Assembly: GCA_002683405.1 (NCBI GenBank)
Contig: NYTH01000055.1
Coordinates: forward strand, 1-64,000
Source: Salinisphaeraceae bacterium
Lineage (GTDB): Bacteria > Pseudomonadota > Gammaproteobacteria > Nevskiales > Salinisphaeraceae
Direction of reading: 5' to 3'
DNA length: 64,000 bases
Shown: piece by piece, positions 8,995 to 17,336 of the stretch
How positions within the stretch are numbered: the first letter of the stretch is position 1
Layout of the letters: each line of letters opens with the position of its first letter
Translations under genes and position numbers: made by a program
The notes under the pieces: generated by a model
What the model was told of the DNA's origin: nothing
The model's input: only the letters and a program-made list of their open reading frames with translations
Database searches by the model: none

Positions 8995-10235
8995 CCCAGG
9001 CCGATCTGGTCGCCGAAGAGCACCACGAGCTGGAACACGCCGACCATGAAGCCCAGCGCGGCCCCCACGGCAATCAGGATCCATTCGTCCTGCTCGAAGG
9101 CGGGCCGCAGCATGCCCTCGAATTCCTCGGGCGACAGGCCCTGCAGGCGCGTGGTCAGGGTGTTCTGCAGGTCCAGCGCGTCGTCGGCGTAGTCCTCGAT
9201 GTGATGCAGGGCATCGGGCATGTGATCGATGATGCGCTCGACCGCGGACTGCTTCATCTGGATGTAGTTCTGCGTGCCAACCGTGAACGTGACGAACGGC
9301 TTGGCGAAGCTGGTCTGCTCGTCGATGGCCCTTTGAACGTGGCGGCCGATCATGGCGAAAACCTTGTCCGAGTAAGGGCCCTTGAGTACGCCCTCGATGA
9401 TGTTGGCTGGCGTCAGCACTTCAGCGGCCACCAGCCGGCCGTAGTCGCCGGCCACTTCCTCCTGGCGCTTCATGAACAGGCCCTGCACGTTGAACGGCCC
9501 GACGCGGATGATCTCCTTGGGGTTGAAGATCATCTGTAGCGCCAGCCAGTTCGTGGCGTAGCCCACCGCCAGGCCGAACGCCGGCAGAAGCCACCAGGCC
9601 TGGAAAAAGACCCACACGATCATCTGCACCAGGCCGAACAGTCCGCCGAAGTAGATGCCGGAGCGGGCAATGAACTTGAATTCCGCGTAGCCGACTTCCT
9701 GGAATATGGTATTGAGCAGCGCCTTGTCGCGGGTGAGATTGGTGATGACCATGTCTTTCAGGTCATACATGCGCTCGATGTTGGTGCGCAGCTCGCTCAT
9801 GATTTCGGCCACGATGCCCGGCATTTCCTTGTTGATGCGACGGTAAATCTGGCTCTTCACCGCGGTGGGCAGGGCCTCCCAGAGCGTCGGCTGGTGCTGC
9901 CGCATGACCTGGTCGGTGATGTCCTCGACCATGTTGTTCAGCGGGCCCTCGAGCTCATCGGCGATGCGGTCGGGGTCGAGCCGGGCGAAGATTTCCTTCT
10001 GGTCGATGAGCTTTTCGGTGATCGTATCTACCGATATGGCGGCCATCTTCGCGGCCCGGCGCGGGATGATGCCCTGCCAGCCCCCGAACGGCGGATACAC
10101 GCCCACGAATTCCATCGGGTGGAACATCATGTAGATGGCCACGACGTTGGTGCCGTAGCCCACGGCCGCGCTGATGACCGGCATGGACAGATAGACCCAG
10201 GGATGGGCCAGAAAATCGGCGATACCTGCTTCCAT
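8991..10235 (-). CDS. DUF445 family membrane protein (copy A)
   Basis: 414 residues. The N-terminal membrane segment 'VGYGTNVVAIYMMFHPMEF' and the internal 'GYATNWLALQMIFNPKEI' are the two DUF445 signature repeats. A helical cytoplasmic-looking region lies between them and a last TM helix sits at the C-terminus (ILIAVGAALGFMVGVFQLVVLF). It aligns almost end to end with the plus-strand DUF445 protein at 12971. It sits between an Abi-alpha-like gene and the MtfA-like gene in one operon. No biochemical function is established for DUF445; membrane organisation or lipid transfer is speculative. Confidence 0.88.
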   Translation of the reverse strand: MEAGIADFLAHPWVYLSMPVISAAVGYGTNVVAIYMMFHPMEFVGVYPPFGGWQGIIPRRAAKMAAISVDTITEKLIDQKEIFARLDPDRIADELEGPLNNMVEDITDQVMRQHQPTLWEALPTAVKSQIYRRINKEMPGIVAEIMSELRTNIERMYDLKDMVITNLTRDKALLNTIFQEVGYAEFKFIARSGIYFGGLFGLVQMIVWVFFQAWWLLPAFGLAVGYATNWLALQMIFNPKEIIRVGPFNVQGLFMKRQEEVAGDYGRLVAAEVLTPANIIEGVLKGPYSDKVFAMIGRHVQRAIDEQTSFAKPFVTFTVGTQNYIQMKQSAVERIIDHMPDALHHIEDYADDALDLQNTLTTRLQGLSPEEFEGMLRPAFEQDEWILIAVGAALGFMVGVFQLVVLFGDQIGLG

Positions 10236-10251
10236 GAAAATGGACTCCTGA

Positions 10252-10956
10252 CTAGCGAGTACGGTGCGGCTGGCAGTGCAACCAGAGCGCCGTGCCCAGC
10301 GGCGACAGCGCGACGGTCTGGCGGGTGATTCGGGCGCGAAGCTGCAGATCGTTCTCGATATGCCGGATGACTTCGCGCACCCTCGAGTCGGTTTCGATCA
10401 GCTCGTACTGGGTGCCCAGCGCCTTGTCCTCGGGCGCGGTCAGCAGCAGCCCGAGCGACTGCAGATGCGCGAGGTAGAAATGGGTGTGCTCGGCCAGCAT
10501 GACGCCACATTCCACCCCCAGACGGCTGACATGGCCGAGCATGCGCGTGCTGGACGTGCCCAGCAGGTTGGCGGCGTCCAGGTGGCAGATGGCGCGCTGA
10601 CTGCCGTCCGACAGCGCTGCGACCAGCCGCGCCTCATCCGGCACGAGCTGTTCGACGATGCGCAGAAACAGTTCGGTCCTGGCGGTTTCCGGCTGCTGGG
10701 ACACCGAGCGGTCGAGCAGGTCGGTCAGCAGTGCGCCGGGTTCGGCTTCGGGATAGAGCGCTTCCACCTCGGAGGGCGCTGGCTCCAGCTCGTCCAGTCG
10801 CTGTTTGAGCCCCTGCAGCAGGCCCGCCTGAAGATCATCACCGGACTGCCACATGCGCTGCCCTCCCGGCAAGCTGCTGGTGGCGGTGCGCAGCTGCGTC
10901 AGCCCGGACGATAACAATGCATGGAATGGCCGGCTACGGGCCCGTCGCGCACTCAA
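10252..10956 (-). CDS. Abi-alpha/DUF4393-like protein (copy A)
   Basis: 234 residues from a TTG start at 10956 preceded by a strong ribosome site (GGGAGGAG, 6-base spacing). An internal ATG at 10854 also has a good site (GGGAGG). The core 'RTELFLRIVEQLVPDEARLVAALSDG' and the later 'YELIETDSRVREVIRHIE' match the plus-strand protein at 14264, so the two are paralogues. The layout resembles the Abi-alpha (DUF4393) family, where a helical domain ends in a 'L..E..iL..L' block. Despite the family name, nothing here points to phage defence. It is the first gene of the minus-strand operon. Confidence 0.55.
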   Translation of the reverse strand: MSARRARSRPFHALLSSGLTQLRTATSSLPGGQRMWQSGDDLQAGLLQGLKQRLDELEPAPSEVEALYPEAEPGALLTDLLDRSVSQQPETARTELFLRIVEQLVPDEARLVAALSDGSQRAICHLDAANLLGTSSTRMLGHVSRLGVECGVMLAEHTHFYLAHLQSLGLLLTAPEDKALGTQYELIETDSRVREVIRHIENDLQLRARITRQTVALSPLGTALWLHCQPHRTR

Positions 10957-11032
10957 AACGGCTCCTCCCTCGCGTCCGGCTGCTTTTATGTAATGGCCGG
11001 TGCGACGCTTGACTTTTTACGAGTCACTCAAG

Positions 11033-11043
11033 ATTGTGACAAT
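11033..11043. promoter_or_regulatory. palindrome in the divergent intergenic region
   Basis: ATTGTGACAAT is a perfect palindrome around a central G, between the divergent starts at 10956 and 11121. A TTGACT box lies nearby at 11009-11014. The spot suits an operator controlling both paralogous operons; no regulator gene is adjacent. Confidence 0.35.
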
Positions 11044-11120
11044 ACAAGATGTAAACGACGCCGTATACGATTCGGATCACGGCTTGGTTACGGGAAGTCA
11101 ATAAACACAAGGGAGGGGGC

Positions 11121-11342
11121 ATGAGCAAGCAGACGGTCAGCGAACTTGAACAATTGCTGGGCCTGCCGGACGACGGTCTGGCAGCGCTGGATAGCCTGGA
11201 CGACGGCGCCCTCGACACGTTGCGCGCCCGGTCGCAGGCGCATCTGGATGCCGCGCGCCAGGCGCTGGATGCCGATCTGGTCGATGCGCTCCCGCGGCTG
11301 CCCGCGCCACTGTCGGGCCTGGCCCGGCGCATCTTCGGCTGA
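11121..11342 (+). CDS. small acidic hypothetical protein
   Basis: 73 residues, ATG preceded by a strong GGGAGGGGG ribosome site. The sequence is Leu/Ala/Asp rich and helical ('LRARSQAHLDAARQALDADL') and ends with 'PLSGLARRIFG'. There is no signal peptide, TM helix or known motif. It is the first gene of the plus-strand operon, 14 bases upstream of the 481-residue gene. I do not recognise it. Confidence 0.6.
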   Translation: MSKQTVSELEQLLGLPDDGLAALDSLDDGALDTLRARSQAHLDAARQALDADLVDALPRLPAPLSGLARRIFG

Positions 11343-11356
11343 TCGGGAGCGCGAGC

Positions 11357-12802
11357 ATGGCCTATTCCGAACTCAATACTCGTGCGGAGCTGCTCAAGCT
11401 GGCGACGCTGATCGACGCCGACCCCGTTGCGCTCGAGCCGCTCAAGGCCGCCGGGGCCGACGGGCTGGCGCAAATACGCAAGCGCATCGATGCCGAGCAG
11501 TTCAGCTACCGGCGCAAGCAATTCCGGCGGCTCGCTTCGCTGGTTCGCCTGCTGCCGTCGGGATTCCTGGCCAGGCTGGCCGAATCGGCGCTGGGCCCGC
11601 GGCTGGCCGGCCGCGTGGTGTCCGAAATGGACCCGGTGATCGGCGCGCGCGTGGCCAAGCGCCTGCCGGCTGATTTTCTGGCCGATGCCGTCGGTTTTGC
11701 CGAGCCCGGCCGCGTACGCGACATCATTCCGCTCATGCCGCCGGCGCTCATTCGGGATGTAGCGCTGGTGCTGATCGAGCGCGAGGCCTACGTGCTCATG
11801 GGTCGGTTCGCCGATGCGCTGTCCGCGCCCGCCATCCGGGCAGTCGTGAATGCGGTCGAGGATGATGCGGCGCTGCTGCATATCGCGTTTTTCATGGAAA
11901 ATCGGCGCCAGTTAAGCCGAATTCTCTACATGATCGACAATGCCCGCGTGTCCCGCATCATCCGCGCGGGCACCGAGCAATCGCTCTGGCCGGAAGCCCT
12001 GGCGGTCATCGACAATGTCGAGGATGAGCTGCGCAAGCGGCTGATCAACATCATGGCCGAAGAGGATGTGGCCGTGCTGAACGATCTGGTCGGCGTGGCG
12101 CATCGGGAAGGGCTGTGGGGGCCGGTGCTGCGGGCGCTGTCCCGCATGAGTCCGCGCTACTACCGCAAGGTGGTCAACTTGCCGGCGGTGCGCGACGAGG
12201 CGTTGCTGGGCGATCTCATCGCCACGGCGCACGAGGAGAATCTGCTGGAGGCCGCCCTGCCGCTGGCGCGCCCCATGCGTGTGCCGTCGCAGGCCATCGT
12301 GGCGCACGCCGCGCTGAAGCAGGGGCCGGAACTCGCCGAGGCGGCGCTCTGGGCGGCGCATACCGGCGGCCACTGGGACGTCATACTCGAACTGGGCGCC
12401 CATCTGGACGATGCGGAGAAGAGCGTCATCGCCGGCCTGCCCGTCCTGCGCAATCCGCAGGTGCTGCGCGATCTGCTCAACGAGGGCGCGCGCGGTCATC
12501 ACATTCAGTTCATGCTGGATATCGTGAATCGCATGGACGAACAGGCCCGGCGGCAGGTAGGTGAAGTGGCGCTGGAAAACGACGGTGATCTGCTCGAAGC
12601 GGTGCTGGACGCGGTCCGGGCCGCCGGCGGCTGGCCGCACATGGCGCAGATCCTGGCGTCGCTGGATCAGGCCGGTCGGTCGCAGGCCGGTCACATCTAC
12701 GCGCGCCAGGCCGAAGCGGATCGTCAGGCGCTGGCCGAAGGCGCTCGGCAGCAGGGCGTCTGGGAGATGCTGGAGCCCAGCCTCGCGGCCGCCGCCCACT
12801 GA
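11357..12802 (+). CDS. alpha-helical repeat protein of unknown function
   Basis: 481 residues, no signal peptide or TM helix. The whole chain looks like stacked helical hairpins with recurring 'L..A.....' patterns (for example KRLPADFLADAVGFAEPGRV, HRGLW-type loops, then repeats of VLRDLLNEGA and EVALENDGDLLEAVLDAV). This resembles HEAT/MgtE-N type solenoids used for protein-protein contacts. It follows the small acidic gene by 14 bases and precedes the DUF445 gene by 168 bases. A scaffold or adaptor role in the DUF445-linked system is an inference. Confidence 0.65.
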   Translation: MAYSELNTRAELLKLATLIDADPVALEPLKAAGADGLAQIRKRIDAEQFSYRRKQFRRLASLVRLLPSGFLARLAESALGPRLAGRVVSEMDPVIGARVAKRLPADFLADAVGFAEPGRVRDIIPLMPPALIRDVALVLIEREAYVLMGRFADALSAPAIRAVVNAVEDDAALLHIAFFMENRRQLSRILYMIDNARVSRIIRAGTEQSLWPEALAVIDNVEDELRKRLINIMAEEDVAVLNDLVGVAHREGLWGPVLRALSRMSPRYYRKVVNLPAVRDEALLGDLIATAHEENLLEAALPLARPMRVPSQAIVAHAALKQGPELAEAALWAAHTGGHWDVILELGAHLDDAEKSVIAGLPVLRNPQVLRDLLNEGARGHHIQFMLDIVNRMDEQARRQVGEVALENDGDLLEAVLDAVRAAGGWPHMAQILASLDQAGRSQAGHIYARQAEADRQALAEGARQQGVWEMLEPSLAAAAH

Positions 12803-12829
12803 CCGACCGTCGGCGCATCGGGGTAGAAT
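12799..12829 (+). promoter_or_regulatory. weak candidate promoter upstream of DUF445 copy B
   Basis: A TAGAAT -10-like box at 12824-12829 is preceded by CTGACC at 12799-12804, with a 19-base spacing that is longer than ideal. It lies in the 168-base gap before the DUF445 GTG start and may give that gene its own transcript. Confidence 0.3.
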
Positions 12830-12970
12830 GAGCGCCCGTTCGGCCGGCCCGCAGGCCGGGGCAGCACGGGTGGACCGCGGCGCATGACGGGCCGCGAGTC
12901 GGCCGACAAAGCAGGCTGCCGGTCCCAGCACACGGCAGTCCCACGATAATGCAACGGTGAGAGTGCAGGC

Positions 12971-14224
12971 GTGCCAGAGGTATTTCTCGGACTGAATATC
13001 GAGGTTTGGAAGTACGCTTCCATGCCGTTTTTGAGCGCGATCGTGGGATACGTCACGAACGTGGTAGCGATCAAGATGATGTTCCATCCCATCACCTTCT
13101 GGGGTGTGTGGGAGCCCTGGCTGGGCTGGCAGGGCATCGTGCCGCGCAAGGCGGCGAAGATGGCCAGTATTTCCGTTGATACCATCACCGAGAAGCTGAT
13201 CACCGAGGAGGAAATCTTCTCGCGGATGGATCCGCAGCGCGTAGCCGAAGAGCTGCGCGCCCCCATGCTGTCCATGGTCGAGGAGATCACCGACAGCGTG
13301 ATGCTTCAGCACCAGCCCACCATCTGGCGCAATCTGCCCGAGCCGGTCAGGCGCACCATCGTTCGCCGCATTCAGAAGGACGCGCCCGAGGTAGTCGAGG
13401 AGATCATGCAGGATGTGCGTCAGAACATCCGCGAGATGTTCGACCTGAAGGACATGGTGGTGGCCAACCTGGTCCGCAATAAACCGCTGATCAATCGTAT
13501 TTTCCTGGAAACCGGCCACGCGGAATTCAAGTTCATTGCCCGGTCCGGGCTCTATTTCGGCTTTCTGTTCGGCTGCGTGCAGATGGGTGTGTGGGTGCTG
13601 TACAAGGGCTGGTGGCTGCTGCCGGCCTTCGGTCTGCTGGTGGGCTGGGCCACCAACTGGCTGGCGCTCAAGATGATCTTCAATCCCAAGGAACTGGTGC
13701 GCGTGGGGCCGTTGCGCGTGCAGGGGCTGTTTCACAAGCGGCAGTACGAAGTGGCGCGCGACTACGGCAATCTGGTGGCTGACGAAATTGTCACGCCCGG
13801 CAATATTCTCGAGGCCATTCTGAAGGGCCCGTACTCCGACCGGATCGTCACGCTCATCGACGGGCACGTACAGCGGGCCATCGACGAGCAGACCGGCTAT
13901 GCCAAGCCGTTTGTCACCATGACGGTGGGCAACGCGCGCTACAACGACATCAAGCAGACGGCCGTGGCTCAGGTGGTGGCCCACATGCCCGAGACATTCC
14001 GTCACGTCACGTCCTACGCCGAGGAGGCGATGCAGATAAAATCCACGCTGGTCACGCGCCTGCAGGGGCTCAATTCCATCGAGTTCGAGGGCATGTTGCG
14101 GCCGGCCTTTGAAGAAGACGAGTGGATTCTGATCACCGTGGGCGCGGCGCTCGGCTTTGCGGTGGGCTGGTTTCAGCTTGTTGTACTGTTCGGGGATGAA
14201 TTCGCGGCTGCCTTTGGCGGGTAG
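12971..14224 (+). CDS. DUF445 family membrane protein (copy B)
   Basis: 417 residues from a GTG start. That start aligns with the start of copy A: both continue into 'SMP..SA.VGY.TNVVAIKMMFHP'. The second signature, 'GWATNWLALKMIFNPKELV', and the C-terminal TM helix are conserved. The two copies are clearly paralogues on opposite strands, each next to an Abi-alpha-like gene, which implies duplication and inversion of a two-gene unit. Function of the family is unknown. Confidence 0.88.
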   Translation: MPEVFLGLNIEVWKYASMPFLSAIVGYVTNVVAIKMMFHPITFWGVWEPWLGWQGIVPRKAAKMASISVDTITEKLITEEEIFSRMDPQRVAEELRAPMLSMVEEITDSVMLQHQPTIWRNLPEPVRRTIVRRIQKDAPEVVEEIMQDVRQNIREMFDLKDMVVANLVRNKPLINRIFLETGHAEFKFIARSGLYFGFLFGCVQMGVWVLYKGWWLLPAFGLLVGWATNWLALKMIFNPKELVRVGPLRVQGLFHKRQYEVARDYGNLVADEIVTPGNILEAILKGPYSDRIVTLIDGHVQRAIDEQTGYAKPFVTMTVGNARYNDIKQTAVAQVVAHMPETFRHVTSYAEEAMQIKSTLVTRLQGLNSIEFEGMLRPAFEEDEWILITVGAALGFAVGWFQLVVLFGDEFAAAFGG

Positions 14225-14263
14225 TCGTCACGCAGGAAGCAGTAGTCAGGCAGGAAGCAGCAG

Positions 14264-15157
14264 ATGGCACGTACAGGGAAGAAGACCGTCAGCGTTCGCA
14301 AGCGCAGCAGTCGTCGGCACCGGCCGCCGGTGCCGACCGAGAGCGATGCGCAGGGCGTCATCGACGACGACTTGCCGGAAGAGGACGACGCGCCGACCGA
14401 GCCCGGCCATCCGCGGCGCGGCAAGCTCTTTCACGTGCCCACGCCGGGCCCGGTTCGTTTTTTCACGCGGGCGCGTCAGGTCGCCGAGGAACTGCCTCTG
14501 GCGGGCAACGCCTTCAAGCGGCTGCGCGAAACCGAGGACTGGGCGCTGGCGGAGCTCAAGTACCGGCTGGACGGCATGGGCGAAATGCCCGCCAGCGAAG
14601 GTCGGCCCGGCAGCATGGAGGCGCCGCGGCTGAAGCTGGCGGCCCTGCTGCATGACGCCCGCTACAACAGCACGGACCAGACTCGCGAGTTGTTCTACAT
14701 GCAGGCGCTGGAACAGCTCGTGCCCGAGCAGGCGCGCATGCTTGCCGTTATTTCGGACGGCCGACCGACGGTCATGTGTCATGTGGATGCCGGCCCGCCC
14801 GTCGGCCCGGTCAGCCGCCGTGTACTGTCGTTCGCCACGTCGGCGGGCAAGGACGCGGGCGTGGTGCTGCGGGATGACGTGCCGCGCCTGACGCAGCATC
14901 TGGTGCAGCTGGGGCTGGTGGAAGAGGCGCCGGAGATTCGCAATATCAAGGCCCAGTACGAGCTGCTGGAAACCGAAGATTGCGTGCGCGAGGCCCTTCG
15001 CCTCATCAAGGAGGAGTTGCGCTCCTGGCCGCGGATACAGCGGCGATCGTTGCGGCTGACGGGCTTTGGCAGGCGGCTGTGGCAGGAAGTCGGCCCGGCC
15101 GCGCCCACCGTGCCGAAAGCGGCGCTGGCCGATCCGAGCGACCCGAAAGCCCATTGA
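14264..15157 (+). CDS. Abi-alpha/DUF4393-like protein (copy B)
   Basis: 297 residues. A basic, then acidic, probably disordered N-terminus (about 1-55, KRSSRRHRPP then DDDLPEEDD) precedes the conserved domain: 'ELFYMQALEQLVPEQARMLAVISDGR', a Val/Gly segment, then 'QYELLETEDCVREALRLIKEEL'. These blocks match copy A at 10252-10956. No TM helix or enzyme motif is visible. The stop overlaps the TTG start of the next small gene by 4 bp. Confidence 0.55.
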   Translation: MARTGKKTVSVRKRSSRRHRPPVPTESDAQGVIDDDLPEEDDAPTEPGHPRRGKLFHVPTPGPVRFFTRARQVAEELPLAGNAFKRLRETEDWALAELKYRLDGMGEMPASEGRPGSMEAPRLKLAALLHDARYNSTDQTRELFYMQALEQLVPEQARMLAVISDGRPTVMCHVDAGPPVGPVSRRVLSFATSAGKDAGVVLRDDVPRLTQHLVQLGLVEEAPEIRNIKAQYELLETEDCVREALRLIKEELRSWPRIQRRSLRLTGFGRRLWQEVGPAAPTVPKAALADPSDPKAH

Positions 15158-15411
15158 GCTGGCTGCTGCTTTTGGCCGTCAGCCTGGCCTTTGCGCTGGG
15201 TTTCGCCCTGTCGTTTCTGCAGATGCGCAAGCGCCTGCGTGAGCGGATGCGCACGCGCATGGAGGCCGAGGTTTCCCGCGAAATTCAGTCGCTCGTGCTC
15301 GCCGAACTGCGCGAGGGCAAGAGCCGGAAGAAGATCGAAGACAACATCCGCGCCGCGGTGCGCCAGCAGGCGGCCGGCGGCGCTGACACCGACAAGGAGA
15401 GCAAATCATGA
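15154..15411 (+). CDS. small single-pass membrane protein with coiled coil
   Basis: 85 residues from a TTG start that shares TTGA with the stop of the preceding gene. A longer ATG start at 14980 would put half the protein inside that gene. The product is a TM helix (SWLLLLAVSLAFALGFALSF), a strongly charged helix (MRKRLRERMRTRMEAEVSRE), and a short tail. Its stop shares ATGA with the acyl-CoA synthetase start. It looks like a small membrane adaptor, possibly tethering the synthetase to the membrane; that is inference. Confidence 0.6.
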   Translation: MSWLLLLAVSLAFALGFALSFLQMRKRLRERMRTRMEAEVSREIQSLVLAELREGKSRKKIEDNIRAAVRQQAAGGADTDKESKS

Positions 15412-17231
15412 GTGATCAGGCGCAGGACCGGATCAGTCTCGCGGACATTCTCAAGCCAAGCAGCGGGCAGCTGAAGAATCTGCACCGCGTGGGCCGCGGC
15501 ATTCGCATGATCGCGTCGGCCCGGTTCAAGGAGCAGCTGTCGATCGGTCAGCTCATCGAAAAACACGCGCGCAAGCACCCGGACCGGTTGGCGCTGAAGT
15601 TCGAAAACCGCGTGTACAGCTACTCGGCCTTCAATGCAGAGGCCAACCGCATTGCGCACGTGCTCAAGCGGGCCGACGTGCGGGCGGGCGACACCGTGGC
15701 CGTGCTGGTCGATAACCGGCCGGAAACGCTGTTTGCCGTGACCGCCATCGTCAAACTCGGCGCCACGGCCGCCATGTGCAATACCAAGCAGCGCGGCGAG
15801 GTGCTGGCGCACAGCCTGAAGACCGTCAAGCCGGCCGCGGCCATCGTCGGCACCGAGCTTGTCGATGCCTTCGACGAAGTGCGCGAACAGGCCGGTCTGG
15901 CCGACCGGGATCGCGTGTGGTTTGTGGGCGAGCCCGGCCGCAACAAGGTGCCGGCGGGCTATCGCGACCTGTTCAGCGAAGCCGCGACCCGGCCCGGAGC
16001 CAACCCGCCGGAGACACAGCAGGTCACCAAGGGCCAGGCCTGTTTCTACATTTTCACCTCCGGCACCACCGGCATGCCCAAGGCCTCCGTCATGAGTCAT
16101 GGCCGCTGGGTGAAGGGCGGCGCGGGGATGGGCCTGACGGGCATGCGCCTGACGGCCGATGACGCGCTGTACTGCTGTCTGCCGCTGTATCACAACAACG
16201 CACTGACAGTGTCCTGGGGCGGCGTGGTGACCGCCGGCGCCGCGCTGGTGCTGGCCCGCAAATTCAGCGCTTCGGGCTTCTGGGACGACCTGCGCGCCCA
16301 GAAGGCCACCGCCTTCTGCTACATCGGCGAGCTGTGCCGCTACATGCTGCGCCAGCCGGCCTCCGATGCCGACCGGCAGCACCGCGTCCGCGTGATCGTG
16401 GGCAACGGTTTGCGGCCGGACATCTGGGACGAGTTCAAGCAGCGCTTTGGCATCGAGCATATCTGCGAGTTCTATGGCGCCAGCGAAGGCAATCTGGTCT
16501 TCATCAATGGCTTCAACATGGATCGCACGGCCGGCTTCTGCCCGCTGCCGTTTGCCGTCGTCGAATGCGATATGGAAACCGAGGAGCCGGTGCGCGGCGC
16601 CGACGGCCATCTGAAGAAGGTGGGTCCGGGCCAGGTGGGCTTGCTGATCACGAAAATCACCGACATGGCGCCGTTCGAGGGCTATACGGATGACGCCGCC
16701 AGCGAAAGGAAGCTGCTGAACGATGCCTTCGAGTCGGGCGACAGCTACTTCAACACGGGTGATCTGGTGCGCGATCAGGGCATGCGCCACATCGCCTTTG
16801 TTGACCGTCTGGGCGATACCTTTCGCTGGAAGGGCGAGAACGTGGCCACAACCGAAGTGGAAAAGGGCCTCAATGCCCATCCGGATATCGACGAGGCGGT
16901 GGTATACGGCGTTGAGGTGCCCGGGGCGGACGGGCGCGCCGGCATGGCGGCCATTACGCCCAAGAAGGACCTGGACTCGGTGGACTGGGCCGGCCTGACG
17001 CGTCATCTCAAGGGTGAGCTGCCGGCCTACGCCGTGCCGGTTTTCTTGCGCTCGCGGCCGGAGCAGGAAGTCACCGGCACCTTCAAGTACCGCAAGGTGG
17101 AACTCAAGAAGGAGGGCTATTCGCCCGAGGGCGACGAGCCGGTCTATGTGCTGCTGCCGGGCGAGGCCGCCTATCAGCGCCTGGACGACGACCTGCGGCA
17201 GAAGATCGACACCGGCGAGATCAAGCTCTAG
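15408..17231 (+). CDS. long/very-long-chain acyl-CoA synthetase, FATP type
   Basis: 607 residues, of the AMP-binding superfamily. The phosphate loop is 'FTSGTTGMPKASVMSHGRW', the acyl-binding motif is 'FYGASEGN', and the hinge motif is 'DRLGDTFRWKGENVATTEVE', the FATP/VLACS signature. The enzyme would activate long fatty acids to acyl-CoA with ATP, probably at the inner membrane and coupled to uptake. It ends a translationally coupled run (14264-15154-15408). The pairing with DUF445, Abi-alpha-like and DUF1302 genes suggests a lipid import and activation system. Confidence 0.9.
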   Translation: MSDQAQDRISLADILKPSSGQLKNLHRVGRGIRMIASARFKEQLSIGQLIEKHARKHPDRLALKFENRVYSYSAFNAEANRIAHVLKRADVRAGDTVAVLVDNRPETLFAVTAIVKLGATAAMCNTKQRGEVLAHSLKTVKPAAAIVGTELVDAFDEVREQAGLADRDRVWFVGEPGRNKVPAGYRDLFSEAATRPGANPPETQQVTKGQACFYIFTSGTTGMPKASVMSHGRWVKGGAGMGLTGMRLTADDALYCCLPLYHNNALTVSWGGVVTAGAALVLARKFSASGFWDDLRAQKATAFCYIGELCRYMLRQPASDADRQHRVRVIVGNGLRPDIWDEFKQRFGIEHICEFYGASEGNLVFINGFNMDRTAGFCPLPFAVVECDMETEEPVRGADGHLKKVGPGQVGLLITKITDMAPFEGYTDDAASERKLLNDAFESGDSYFNTGDLVRDQGMRHIAFVDRLGDTFRWKGENVATTEVEKGLNAHPDIDEAVVYGVEVPGADGRAGMAAITPKKDLDSVDWAGLTRHLKGELPAYAVPVFLRSRPEQEVTGTFKYRKVELKKEGYSPEGDEPVYVLLPGEAAYQRLDDDLRQKIDTGEIKL

Positions 17232-17320
17232 ACCGCTGTTCACGGGCGGCGTCCCGGCCGCCGCCGCTTGTCGATTCGCCGTGCGCAAGGGCCTGGTGTT
17301 GCGCTAGGCTCGGTGCAGGT

Positions 17321-17336
17321 CATTCATGCATGAATG
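17321..17336. promoter_or_regulatory. 16-bp perfect palindrome over the vgrG start
   Basis: CATTCATGCATGAATG is fully self-complementary and includes the ATG at 17334. It could be a repressor site, or a hairpin that hides the start region in the mRNA. There is no good ribosome site in front of this ATG. Confidence 0.5.

Noticed and set aside
10252-10956. Phage-defence (abortive infection) locus based on the Abi-alpha-like name
   Set aside because: No defence genes, mobile element or toxin partner are adjacent; the context is lipid and envelope genes, and the family name alone is weak evidence.
11912-14005. 697-codon minus-strand open frame
   Set aside because: It runs antisense across two well-supported plus-strand genes; in GC-rich DNA such shadow frames are expected.
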